Origin: G963663495 sp963663495 | GTDB lineage: Bacteria > Bacteroidota > Rhodothermia > Rhodothermales > Bin80 | NCBI GenBank assembly: GCA_963663495.1 | Contig: OY760427.1 | Span: 5,456,001 to 5,520,000, forward strand | Direction of reading: 5' to 3' | DNA length: 64,000 nt | Shown: positions 32,948 through 41,660 of the stretch, piece by piece | Numbering within the stretch: position 1 is the first letter of the stretch | Layout: each line of letters opens with the position of its first letter | The notes under the pieces: model-generated | The model's input: the letters and a program-made list of their open reading frames with translations, nothing else | Database searches by the model: none | What the model was told of the DNA's origin: nothing | Translations under genes and position numbers: made by a program

Positions 32948-34150
32948 ATGAAGGTACTCATTTCCGTAGGAGAGGCGCAGGATATCATGCTCTCAAGTGC
33001 AGCGCAGCTTCAAGGAGAATCCGTGTACGCATCGGATGCGGTTGGGCGGACGCTGGCGCAGGAAGTCTGTAGCCTGGATAACTTGCCTCCGTTCGATAAT
33101 TCCGCGATGGACGGGTATGCAGTGATTGCGTCGGATGTGCCGGGACGCTTACGGATAATGGAGACGGTCCAGGCAGGAATCACTCCGCAGGTGGTTGTAC
33201 GACATGGTACGTGCAGCCGCATCATGACGGGAGCTCCCATACCGAAAGGCGCTGACAGTGTGGTTCAAGTGGAAAAAACACGGAAGCGGAGTGATGGTAC
33301 TGTCTTGATCAATGGCTGCACACAACCGCTTGCTAATATTCGTCCAATGGGGGCAGATATCCGTGCGGGAGATACCGTGCTTGCCCGGGGGCTGCGGGTT
33401 ACGCCGCCGATGGTAGGTATGCTTTGCGCACTTGGTGTGTCAAGGGTAACCGTTACGAGGCGCCCGCGGGTTGCTGTAATATCAACGGGGGATGAGCTTG
33501 TAGATGTTGATGCACCGCTGGCACCGGCAAAGATCCGCGATTCCAACGGTCCTGGACTTGCGGCCCTGGTCGTGGCGGCAGGCGCAGAGGTACAGGCCGT
33601 GTATCGGGCGCTTGACAACAAGGAGAGTATTAGGTGCGTCGTGCGGGAGGCTTTGGTTGCGGATATGCTGTTGTTTTCCGGCGGGGTATCTGTTGGCGAA
33701 TACGACCTCGTTAAAGCGGTTCTGGAGGAGATGGGGATGCAGATGCTATTCTGGAAGGTTCGCCAACGGCCCGGGAAACCGTTGGCCTTCGGCGTTCTAC
33801 AGGAGAAACCCATCGTTGGCCTTCCCGGCAATCCCGTGTCAAGCGCGATCTGTTTTGATCAGTATGTACGTCCGATGCTGGGGAAGATGCTGGGTCGGAG
33901 TGCTGTGTTCAGGAAGTGTTACGAGGCACTGCTGCAGGCTCCTGTAAGAAAGAGGCGGGGGTTTCACACTTTCGTGCGCGGTATCGCAGAATTCGACAAT
34001 ATCAATGGGCTGCAGGCCCGTACGACGGGGTCACAGGCGTCCAATGTGTACTCTTCCATGGTTCGGGCCAACTGCATTATCCACCTGCCTGAAGTCATGG
34101 AAAGTGCTCCAGTAGGCACACAGGTCAAGCTGGAATGGTTGCATTGGTAA
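32948..34150 (+). CDS. moeA: Molybdopterin molybdenumtransferase MoeA
   Basis: MoeA inserts molybdate into adenylylated molybdopterin. 400 residues: LPPFDNSAMDGYAVIASDV, RIMTGAPIPKGADSVVQVEK, the MoCF domain ISTGDELVD and FSGGVSVGEYDLVK, and FGVLQEKPIVGLPGNPVSSA are all family hallmarks. A C-terminal beta-barrel domain follows. No other moa/moe gene is nearby. Immediately downstream of the candidate origin. Confidence 0.96.
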   Translation: MKVLISVGEAQDIMLSSAAQLQGESVYASDAVGRTLAQEVCSLDNLPPFDNSAMDGYAVIASDVPGRLRIMETVQAGITPQVVVRHGTCSRIMTGAPIPKGADSVVQVEKTRKRSDGTVLINGCTQPLANIRPMGADIRAGDTVLARGLRVTPPMVGMLCALGVSRVTVTRRPRVAVISTGDELVDVDAPLAPAKIRDSNGPGLAALVVAAGAEVQAVYRALDNKESIRCVVREALVADMLLFSGGVSVGEYDLVKAVLEEMGMQMLFWKVRQRPGKPLAFGVLQEKPIVGLPGNPVSSAICFDQYVRPMLGKMLGRSAVFRKCYEALLQAPVRKRRGFHTFVRGIAEFDNINGLQARTTGSQASNVYSSMVRANCIIHLPEVMESAPVGTQVKLEWLHW

Positions 34151-35035
34151 CTGCGGTTTCTCCCTTAGACGCTATTACCATTTCGAAACATGTTGTTTAT
34201 GTTGCGGCTTATTCAGCAGAATCAGGTTTACGCACGCTCAGAGGTTCTGTGTAGTCAAGAGCACCTGAAAGCAGTTGTTGCCGGCGAACACCTGCGGGAT
34301 CGCGCGGAGTCCGGGTGCGCCGCGATAGGGCGTTTTTCTGTTGCACATGCGAATACTCAACAACTATCGCTCCAGCGACCGAAACGATGCACGGAGGCAG
34401 CATGGATTGAGGTACTAAACGGATCGCCGGGCGATTCAGTGTACGTAGCTCCGGCAGGAAGTGAATGCTGAGGAGTCCTCAAAACGCAAACTACGAGTGT
34501 TGATTTTCTGCAGACTTGGGGAGGACCGACGCGGTTTCGGAGAGGGACCGATACGAGCACCGGGAGTGACTCGTCGGGGTACCTACGGAAGAGGAGACGC
34601 AGTACGCGAAGCCCTGTTGATGCGGGCAAACCAGCCGGAAGCTTGAAAGAGAGAAAGGTCCGGGTTGGTAGGGTGTCGGGGTATTGCCTTGGGCTAGGTT
34701 TGCACGGCCTCCTCGCCGGCTCTACGCTGCGAAGCGCGGTACGAATCTGTGTCCGCAGGCCGGTAGCCGGTGCACTAGCCGATTGGCAGCTTGTTGTTGA
34801 GAGGTAGGAGCATTCGGTAGGCCCCGCGTCCCAGGTGCAGCGTATGCGCTTGCATCGGTACGGATGGGCCATACCATCTTCCAATCGTTGGACAACTAAC
34901 CCATGGATCATGTACGTCCAATGGCGGAGAAAGTGTTTTGCTGTGGCACGCTTACCACGCTGCTGCTCTGCAGGCGCTTGTGGTGCCTCCTTGGAACAAG
35001 GCCTCGGCCGGGCTGTGGAAAATGGAATGGCACGT
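34151..35035. other. Gap without a supported gene
   Basis: About 880 bp. Several overlapping ORFs occur on both strands (for example minus 34357-35049), but they are rich in Arg/Ser/Pro, lack motifs and look like chance frames in GC-rich DNA. No RNA gene, repeat or terminator was recognised. It probably holds the promoter of the AAA-PIN pair near its 3' end. Confidence 0.45.
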
Positions 35036-36406
35036 ATGGTTTCTATCAAGGAAATAAAGGTGCGCGGCTATCGCTGCTTTGCTGAGGAACAGTGTGCCCG
35101 GATAGGTCGCCTCACGCTCTTGGTGGGTGAAAACAGCACGGGAAAGTCATCCTTCCTCGCCTTGATTCGGGCTATATGGAATGCCGAATATCGAGGGCGC
35201 ATCCCGAATTTCAATGAGGAGCCTTTTGACTTAGGAAGCTTTGAGGAGATAGCTTACCGCAGCGACAAGAGTGGTCACCAGTGTGACCACTTTGAAGCCG
35301 AAATGACAGATAGCAATAGCAGGAGCACGCGGATCACGTTTGGAAAGCAGGGGACCGCGCCGGTACCCATGAAAAGGCATGTTTGGAAGGGTATGACCTG
35401 GATACGGGAATCCCGTCAATCGGAGCATGAACAGGCGAACTGGACGGTTGGCACCGAAACCGGCGTCTGGAAGCGGAATCCGGAGGCACTTATGGGTCCG
35501 CCTGCGGAAGATTCAACCTCTGAACTGCAATGGCCCACCAACTTTGCGATGTTTGACCTTGCAAGAGTAAATGGTCCCCCCGGTAAACGCGATTTTCTTC
35601 CTCAACCGGATGCGCCGGCCATGGGCCACGCGGATGCAGAGGCAATCAGGCACCTTATTGGTGTCCCACATATGTATCTTATGGAGAATGAGCCTCCCTT
35701 TGCATTTGCACCAATCCGCTCCAGACCACAACGTACATTTGATCCGGTTCGCGTGAAAAAGCAGCCGGAAGGCGATCACATTCCCCATGAACTTGCTGAA
35801 TTAGCAAGGGATAAACCGACAGACTGGAAGGTGCTCCGCCGTAGGTTGCAGGAATTCGGTCATGGCGCTGGCCTTTTTGAGGACATCAGGATTGAGCATT
35901 TAGGGGATCGGCTGGGAGCTCCTTTTCAGATTGAGGTGAAGCTGACAAACGATAACAGCGACGACTGGCGCAACCTCGTTGATGTCGGATACGGTGTATG
36001 CCAGGTTCTGCCAGTCATAACTGAGTTGATGCATTCTGAATCGCGCCGGTTGTGTCTGATTCAGCAGCCTGAGGTTCACTTACATCCACGCGCACAAGCG
36101 ACTCTGGCAAGCCATGTCTGCAGAACAGTGCAGCGCCGACCTGGCCCCCTGGTAGACGGCGGTGGGCGACAATTCCTGATTGAGACACACAGTAGCTACA
36201 TAATGGATAGGGTTCGCATGGAAATCAGGGATCGCAGATGGGATCTTCCCCCCGAAGATGTGTCCATTCTGTTCTTTGAAAGGAGTGGACCTGCTGTACA
36301 GATCCACTCAATTGAGATGGATCGTGAGGGCAATGTAGTTGGCGCACCAAAGAATTATCGCAAGTTCTTCATGGATGAGCTGAAAAAGTCTCTCGGATAC
36401 CGATAA
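35036..36406 (+). CDS. AAA family ATPase of the OLD/RecF-like (AAA_15/21) type
   Basis: 456 residues from ATG 35036 (MVSIKEIKVRGYRCFAEEQC); a longer in-frame extension is not supported. Walker A is LLVGENSTGKSSFLALIRAI. The C-terminal half has the ABC-type signature/Walker B block RLCLIQQPEVHLHPRAQATL (usually 'lIEqPElHLHP') and the His switch LIETHSSYIMDRVR. Such SMC-like ATPases are common sensors in anti-phage systems paired with a nuclease effector (OLD, PARIS, Gabija relatives). The stop overlaps the start of the PIN gene by one base (TAATG), so the two are made together. The specific system is unknown. Confidence 0.85.
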   Translation: MVSIKEIKVRGYRCFAEEQCARIGRLTLLVGENSTGKSSFLALIRAIWNAEYRGRIPNFNEEPFDLGSFEEIAYRSDKSGHQCDHFEAEMTDSNSRSTRITFGKQGTAPVPMKRHVWKGMTWIRESRQSEHEQANWTVGTETGVWKRNPEALMGPPAEDSTSELQWPTNFAMFDLARVNGPPGKRDFLPQPDAPAMGHADAEAIRHLIGVPHMYLMENEPPFAFAPIRSRPQRTFDPVRVKKQPEGDHIPHELAELARDKPTDWKVLRRRLQEFGHGAGLFEDIRIEHLGDRLGAPFQIEVKLTNDNSDDWRNLVDVGYGVCQVLPVITELMHSESRRLCLIQQPEVHLHPRAQATLASHVCRTVQRRPGPLVDGGGRQFLIETHSSYIMDRVRMEIRDRRWDLPPEDVSILFFERSGPAVQIHSIEMDREGNVVGAPKNYRKFFMDELKKSLGYR

Positions 36407-36870
36407 TGTGCGCAATTGTGGATGCGAATGTCGTGTCGGAGATACTGGGAAAAGGTATCTCTCCGGCGGGAGAGGCATTCCGAAAGTGGGTAGAGGGACG
36501 AAAAGGGAAGCTTATGACTGGGGGTGAACTCAGAGTTGAACTAACCAAGAGTGGGGAGTATATGAGCTGGGCACGCGAATTAGGGCTTAACGGAACCTTG
36601 CAACGAGTAAATGAGGATGAGCTTAACGATCAAATCGAGAAGCTGAAAAGGGAGCATGTCTGCCGGTCAAATGATCATCATATTATTGCCCTTGCCCAAG
36701 TAAGCGGGGCACGCCTGCTGTTCACGAACGATAAGGCTCTTACGAAGGATTTTAAGAATAAGGACCTCATAGCTAGCCCGCGTGGGAAGGTGTACAGTAC
36801 GTTGCATAACAAGGCGTTTACCAAGAAAAAGGAGGAGCAGCTAAGGATAGCCGTTTGTAAGGGGCGATAG
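36406..36870 (+). CDS. PIN-like nuclease partner of the AAA ATPase
   Basis: 154 residues. The first acidic motif is CAIVDANVVSEILG, a second lies in MTGGELRVELTKSG, and the final pair in RSNDHHIIALAQVSGARLLF followed by TNDKAL, all in PIN order. A C-terminal lysine-rich tail (NKAFTKKKEEQLR) could bind nucleic acid. Distinct from the DUF4411 PIN at 3145. Coupled to the upstream ATPase by TAATG overlap, which points to an ATPase-controlled RNase effector. Function is inferred. Confidence 0.8.
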   Translation: MCAIVDANVVSEILGKGISPAGEAFRKWVEGRKGKLMTGGELRVELTKSGEYMSWARELGLNGTLQRVNEDELNDQIEKLKREHVCRSNDHHIIALAQVSGARLLFTNDKALTKDFKNKDLIASPRGKVYSTLHNKAFTKKKEEQLRIAVCKGR

Positions 36871-36985
36871 GGTATGTTCGGGACAAACGGGTGCGGAGTC
36901 TGCCAAAACGCCCGCTACCTTGTACATCACCGCACGTAATACGCTGGCAAAACCTGCCAACTCCATTGCAGGGCAGCAAGTGGAC

Positions 36986-38638
36986 CTAGTTGTTGGTCGC
37001 ATATGGTAGCGCTGCAGCGCGATCCCACAACGTTTGCGCCTCGGCAATCAGAGGATCCAGGCGATTAAACAAAGGATACGCGGCCTCTGAGCCGTAAAGC
37101 TGTCGGGCGAGAAGTGCTGCGAGGTACGGGTGCAGCTTTTCCTCGTCCTCAAGCAGCGCGCTGGCATCTTCCAACAACTCTTCCTCGTCGGGGGATGCCT
37201 GGAGGATTTCCTGTACCGACTGCTGACTGAAAACGAACCTGGTAGAGAACTCGTGCTTTCTCCCCTCCCAGTCCGACCGAAGGCGGCGCTCATGCCGGCT
37301 GAACCACACACGCATCGGATTGAGCAACAGGCCTTGGATCATGGCTTGATCTACGGGCGAAAGGAGGGAGTCTCTTGTAAAAACTTTATCCGGGAAGATC
37401 CCACCACCACCGTATACCGTCCGACCATGGGCCGTCATGTACTTGAGCGAATCCGGCAGGCTGGTTCTGTAGGCCTCAGGATCGGAAGCCGCTTGCTGCA
37501 TCAATGCAACCTTATCGTCCAAGTATCCGCCACGATCTCCTTTCAGGTACGGCTGCTGAATCAGGCGGCCGGAAGGAGTGTAGTAACGCGATGTGGTCAT
37601 CTGAAGTCGGCTGTTATCCGGCAGGGGGAACTGGTTCTGAACCAGACCTTTGCCGTAGGTGCGCTGACCGACGATAAGAGCGCGGTCGTGGTCCTGCAGT
37701 GCGCCTGCCACTATCTCGCTGGCGGAGACAGAGTTACCGTTTACCAGGATAATGATGGGCTGTGACTCAAAAATACCTTGCCGGGAAGAGATATAGAGCT
37801 GTTCTGACACGGCGCGTCCGTGTGTGAGGACGATGGTTTTGTCGTCGGCGAGTACTTCGTCAACAATTTCTACAGCAGCCTCCATGATGCCCCCGGGATT
37901 GTCACGCAAGTCGACCATTAATCGCTGCATTCCCTGGTGCTGCAGCCGTTGCAAGTGTTCGCGGAACTCGGCGAATGTTGTGCGGGCAAACCATCCGATC
38001 CGGATATATGCCGTAATGTCATCAAGCATATATGCCGCTGTAATGGAGTGCAGTGGAATCCTGTCTCGGATTATGGTTACGGCTAAAGGCTGAGGCACGC
38101 CTAGTCTCAGCAGGGAGATGGTTACCTCGGTACCAATGGGGCCCTTGAGCTTGTTTTTAACCTCATCCTGGTCTTCGCCGACAAGCGTTTGTCCGTCTGC
38201 TTCTATGATCCGATCTCCGGCGAGCAGCCCGGCTCGTTCGCTCGGTCCGCCCTCAATAACAGACACCACGTGGGCGGTATCGTCGCGAGAGATTTCAAAC
38301 CATATCCCAATTCCTCCGAATGAGCCTTGATACCCCTCGTTTACCTCGGTAAAGCGTTCCGCATCAATGTAGCTGGAGTGGGGATCCAGAGCGGAAAGCA
38401 TGGCCTCAATCGCCTCATCAGCAAGCACTGCAGCATCAACCTCTTCTACGTAGCGCTTATTTATGATCAGGAAGGCCTCCTCAAGCTTACGCAGTTGTTC
38501 GGTGGTGTCCCGGTCGAGTCCTGTCCATTCAAGCTGGGAACCTAGAATTCCTCCCAGGAACAGCAGAAGGAGGGCGGGGACGGAGTAATGCTTTATTCTT
38601 GCGTTCATCAATAAAGGCATACTGTGGCCGTTGGCCAA
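36986..38638 (-). CDS. S41 family C-terminal processing peptidase (Ctp/Prc-like)
   Basis: 550 residues. N-terminal membrane anchor YSVPALLLLFLGGILGSQL, a tail-specific helical segment, a PDZ domain (GGIGIWFEISRDDTAHVVSV ... GLLAGDRIIEADGQTL), then the S41 catalytic core with LRDNPGGIMEAAVEIVDEVL, the nucleophile in VNGNSVSASEIVAGAL and the catalytic lysine in GQRTYGKGLVQ. A long C-terminal domain (about 150 residues) follows. It trims periplasmic substrates. Ends convergent with the PIN gene. Confidence 0.93.
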   Translation of the reverse strand: MANGHSMPLLMNARIKHYSVPALLLLFLGGILGSQLEWTGLDRDTTEQLRKLEEAFLIINKRYVEEVDAAVLADEAIEAMLSALDPHSSYIDAERFTEVNEGYQGSFGGIGIWFEISRDDTAHVVSVIEGGPSERAGLLAGDRIIEADGQTLVGEDQDEVKNKLKGPIGTEVTISLLRLGVPQPLAVTIIRDRIPLHSITAAYMLDDITAYIRIGWFARTTFAEFREHLQRLQHQGMQRLMVDLRDNPGGIMEAAVEIVDEVLADDKTIVLTHGRAVSEQLYISSRQGIFESQPIIILVNGNSVSASEIVAGALQDHDRALIVGQRTYGKGLVQNQFPLPDNSRLQMTTSRYYTPSGRLIQQPYLKGDRGGYLDDKVALMQQAASDPEAYRTSLPDSLKYMTAHGRTVYGGGGIFPDKVFTRDSLLSPVDQAMIQGLLLNPMRVWFSRHERRLRSDWEGRKHEFSTRFVFSQQSVQEILQASPDEEELLEDASALLEDEEKLHPYLAALLARQLYGSEAAYPLFNRLDPLIAEAQTLWDRAAALPYATNN

Positions 38639-38897
38639 AATAATAACAGGCGTATATAAGTTAGGGGAGCCGGAGCACTATCAGGCATTCCAGGCGGTGA
38701 TTATCATGGAATGGTTCTATGTTTCAGCTCGTGGTGTGTGCCACAGTGCTGAAAGGGCATAGTCGCATACCGTTCAACATTATATCCAAGTAAACGTACC
38801 TGTCCGCGCGCTCCTATTTCGGGTCTTTCAGACGGTATGTGCCGGGTGTTATACAGCGGATCCTGAGGGGAGTCCACAATCCGAATCAGCCCTGACG
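38639..38897. other. Divergent intergenic region ctp/DinB-like
   Basis: About 260 bp between divergent starts, with no ORF of note and no repeat recognised. It must hold the promoters of both genes, but I cannot place them. Confidence 0.4.
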
Positions 38898-39455
38898 ATG
38901 AAAGAAGATGTAGCTGCACAAGCATTCATACGGCATTCGTGCCATCTGCTCCAAACGCATTACCCGGGCACAATTCGAAAGTGTCTGTGCATGCTGGATA
39001 CTCAGGATATATGGTGGAGGCCCAATGCTCAGTCCAACAGCATTGGCAATTTGTTGCTCCACGTTGCCGGAAATGTCCGGCAATGGGTGATGCACGGAAT
39101 ACATGGTCAATCGGATATCAGGCGGCGCGCGGAGGAGTTCATGGCACAGGAAGGGGGCGGCGGGCCGGAGTTGCTTGCAAGGGTGGAATCCACCACTAGG
39201 GAAGCAGCGACCATACTGGCCGGATTGGAAGCGAAGGACTTACTGCAGCGGCGCCAAATCCAAGGCGTAGACGTGACAGTCCTAGAGGCCATCTACCATG
39301 TGGCAGAGCACTTCTCCGCTCATGTCGGACAAGTGGTATACATAACAAAGCTCCGTACGGGCCGTGACCTGGCCCTTATACGAATCTACGAGGATGGCAC
39401 GTCAGACCGGAGTTGGCTGCCGCCACAGTCTTGTGGCTCTGACACTATTGACTGA
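38898..39455 (+). CDS. DinB-like (DUF1572-type) protein
   Basis: 185 residues, four-helix DinB/YfiT-like fold. Metal-binding histidines of the family triad are visible in NSIGNLLLHVAGNVRQWV and in YHVAEHFSAHVGQVVYITK. 'W.rPn..sNSIGnLllHvaGN.rqW' is the DUF1572 signature. DinB-superfamily proteins are putative thiol-dependent metalloenzymes; the substrate is unknown. The 3' end overlaps the convergent PKD-OmpA gene by 11 nt. Confidence 0.85.
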   Translation: MKEDVAAQAFIRHSCHLLQTHYPGTIRKCLCMLDTQDIWWRPNAQSNSIGNLLLHVAGNVRQWVMHGIHGQSDIRRRAEEFMAQEGGGGPELLARVESTTREAATILAGLEAKDLLQRRQIQGVDVTVLEAIYHVAEHFSAHVGQVVYITKLRTGRDLALIRIYEDGTSDRSWLPPQSCGSDTID

Positions 39456-40383
39456 CCGGAATCGTATCGGTGCGATGGTACTGGTCTGCACCTCCCTTCT
39501 TGGTTCCCGCTGCCGGACGGCCCATGCCCATAACGGTTATGCGGCTTGCATTTATGCCTGCGTCGGTGTATACCTGCATCACGGCATCAGCGCGGTCAGC
39601 GGACAAGGGATCTGGATTACGCTCTAGCGGGCTTGCATAGCCCTCCACACGTACGGTCAGATTCGGGCAATCCTGAAGTATCTCAACGTTATCTACGAGT
39701 GTGTCTGCAGCTTCCGCGGTCAGTACGCTCGAATTGCGTTCGAAAAAGACCGACACCATTTCTGCCAGGTCAGAGCAGTATGCAGCTTCAAACGGGGTTA
39801 CAGACAGATCCATCGTTTGGCTGTCTGCGCCGGCCGGGTTTGCGACTCTAAGCGAGACCTGATACTCTCCAGCCTCGCTGTACTGATGCGTGGGAGATGT
39901 TTCTGTAGAAGTGCTTCCGTCGCCGAAGCTCCAAGCGTGCCGAACGGGGGCATCGCCTCGTACGTTCGCTGTAAACCGAACCTGCGTTTCCGTGTCAGGA
40001 CTGGAGGGGGTTGCAACAATGGTCAACGCCTGTGCCGGAACCGGTGGATCCATAACCATGACCGTAACACTGGAAGTGTCGGCGCCTTTACCATTGCGGT
40101 TGGTGGCCATGACGGTCACCATATGGTCGCCGGCCTGGCCGAATGTGTGCGTCGCAACGGATCCATCCGTATTAGCACCGTCGCCGAAATCCCAGGTTAT
40201 TTCTACAGGCGGCTTAGCGTCTTCGTTAACAGTAACGTTGAACGAACCTGGTTCATTGGTTTCCAACTGGTCAGGTCCAGAGACCTCCAGGATCTCCACG
40301 TTACGGGGTGTGCAACCGACGGCCAAGAGCGTTGCCGCCAAGACAAAGGATCCAACGTAGCGCGAAATTATACTGTCTGTCAT
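39445..40383 (-). CDS. Lipoprotein with two PKD domains and an OmpA domain
   Basis: 312 residues from ATG 40383 (MTDSIISRYVGSF). A lipoprotein signal ends in the lipobox LAVGC. Two PKD domains carry the signature DFGDG (ITWDFGDGANTDGS and HAWSFGDGSTSTE...THQYSEAGEY). The C-terminal OmpA/MotB-like domain has VSVFFERNSSVLTAEAADTL, VEGYASPLERNPDPLSADRA and a final SRITVMGMGRPAAG. It probably anchors the outer membrane to peptidoglycan and presents PKD modules to partners. A start 42 nt upstream (40425) is less likely because it precedes the signal peptide. Confidence 0.92.
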   Translation of the reverse strand: MTDSIISRYVGSFVLAATLLAVGCTPRNVEILEVSGPDQLETNEPGSFNVTVNEDAKPPVEITWDFGDGANTDGSVATHTFGQAGDHMVTVMATNRNGKGADTSSVTVMVMDPPVPAQALTIVATPSSPDTETQVRFTANVRGDAPVRHAWSFGDGSTSTETSPTHQYSEAGEYQVSLRVANPAGADSQTMDLSVTPFEAAYCSDLAEMVSVFFERNSSVLTAEAADTLVDNVEILQDCPNLTVRVEGYASPLERNPDPLSADRADAVMQVYTDAGINASRITVMGMGRPAAGTKKGGADQYHRTDTIPVSQ

Positions 40384-40716
40384 GGTGAATCTGCGGGTCA
40401 AGATGATGGAAAACGGACGAATCAATGCGTTTCAGAACACTATAAGGCACCTATGCGGCTTTCAATACACAGGATGGCCTAATTGTTTCTCAAACCATTC
40501 AGAATGATTGGCAGAATTGGCCATCTTAAGGGGGGATCCCCCTGGGAACATTGGCGGAAGTTCCTATGCGGGTGCCCGAAAGTTCGGTGCGGTGGCCGAA
40601 CACCCGGCGCATAACCGACATCCGTGTACGCGGTAGCTCCCGGCGTACACGGTCGGGCGCGAACTTTTTTGCGCCCGACGTATATTACGCGCGGTAACAC
40701 AGAATTCTGCTGGTTT
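40384..40716. promoter_or_regulatory. Divergent intergenic region with two adjacent perfect hairpins
   Basis: Two hairpins share a base: 40622-40652 (ccgtgtacg ... cgtacacgg, 9-bp stem, 13-nt loop) and 40652-40679 (gtcgggcgc ... gcgcccgac, 9-bp stem, 10-nt loop with six T). A palindrome ggggatcccc sits near 40534-40543. They precede the GTG of the next gene by 37 nt and could form mutually dependent leader structures or a bidirectional terminator. No riboswitch class was recognised. Confidence 0.5.
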
Positions 40717-41118
40717 GTGAAAGCAATAGCACTACTTATTGTATTGAGCATTACTGTTGGCGCGGCCAGCAGCAATGTACAGTTGAAACACTTTGAGGTG
40801 GAGCAGGACGGACGTGTTTTTGCTGTCAAGTGGGAAGCGACGGTAGAGACGGGCGCGCGGACGTACGAATTGTTTCGCAAGACCGGTTACGCAGCGGAGT
40901 TTGTGCTTGTAGGTGCTCAGGCGGCCCATGGCGTCAATAAGGAATACGTGGTGCGGGACGATCAGGTTTATAAGACGGCTATGGACCAGATTGATTACCG
41001 TTTAGAGGTCATGTATTCCAATGGACTCCGTCAGCGGCTGGCAGAAAAAAAGGTTAATTACACTCCGACGGCCATTCGCAGAAGCTGGGGTAGCATCAAG
41101 GCGATGTTCCAGAACTGA
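40717..41118 (+). CDS. Exported hypothetical protein
   Basis: 133 residues from GTG 40717 (VKAIALLIVLSITVGAASS), a signal peptide with likely cleavage after AAS. The mature part has a beta-sandwich look (LKHFEVEQDGRVFAVKWEAT, ARTYELFRKTGYAAEFVLVG) like fibronectin type III modules, and ends with a conserved-looking IRRSWGSIKAMFQN. An ATG-type start at 40624 would place the signal peptide inside and is rejected. pyrR follows 35 nt downstream. Function unknown. Confidence 0.7.
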   Translation: MKAIALLIVLSITVGAASSNVQLKHFEVEQDGRVFAVKWEATVETGARTYELFRKTGYAAEFVLVGAQAAHGVNKEYVVRDDQVYKTAMDQIDYRLEVMYSNGLRQRLAEKKVNYTPTAIRRSWGSIKAMFQN

Positions 41119-41153
41119 CACGCGGTAGGCGGTACACCCATCGGGTAGAGATT

Positions 41154-41660
41154 ATGCGCACGCTTATTGTGGCGCCGGAGCGTGCTGAGAGAATGCTGTG
41201 CCGCTTGGCATATGAGGTGGTAGAGCGGAACCGCGGGACAGAGGACATTGTGCTCCTAGGTATCCTGAACAGCGGGCTTCCGGTGGCTAATGCCATCGCC
41301 CGCCATATGGGCACTGTTAAGGGAGGAGCCTTTCCCGTGATTCCGCTGGATACGCGGCCGTTTCGTGATGACTGCCCGGACGTAGAGGAGGTGCCTGCCT
41401 CGGGCATTCCAGACCTAACCGGCAAGCGTGTTATCCTGATAGACGATGTGCTTTTTACGGGGCGCACCGCTCGTGCGGCCTTGGATGCTGTGATGCATTT
41501 TGGCCGCCCGTCCTGCGTACAGCTTCTGGTTCTCGTAGACCGGGGGCACCGAGAGGTTCCGATACAAGCGGACTATACCGGGCGCATTCTGCCCACGAAA
41601 CACAGGGAACGTGTAAATGTGGATACCGGCGGCGACTATTCAGTGTTCGTTGTTGAGTAG
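41154..41660 (+). CDS. pyrR: Bifunctional pyr operon regulator/uracil phosphoribosyltransferase PyrR
   Basis: 168 residues of the type I phosphoribosyltransferase fold. The PRPP loop is VILIDDVLFTGRTARAALDA, with DIVLLGILNSGLPVANAIAR and the C-terminal LVDRGHREVPIQADYTGRIL matching PyrR ('LvDRGHRELPIrpDyvGK'). It binds pyr mRNA in Gram-positives; in this lineage it may mainly act as a UPRTase. No pyr genes are adjacent. Its end overlaps the convergent PASTA gene by 21 nt. Confidence 0.93.
   Translation: MRTLIVAPERAERMLCRLAYEVVERNRGTEDIVLLGILNSGLPVANAIARHMGTVKGGAFPVIPLDTRPFRDDCPDVEEVPASGIPDLTGKRVILIDDVLFTGRTARAALDAVMHFGRPSCVQLLVLVDRGHREVPIQADYTGRILPTKHRERVNVDTGGDYSVFVVE

Noticed and set aside
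34357..35049. 230-residue minus-strand ORF
   Set aside because: Rich in Arg/Ser/Pro, no motif, and overlaps the start of the well-supported ATPase; looks like a chance frame.
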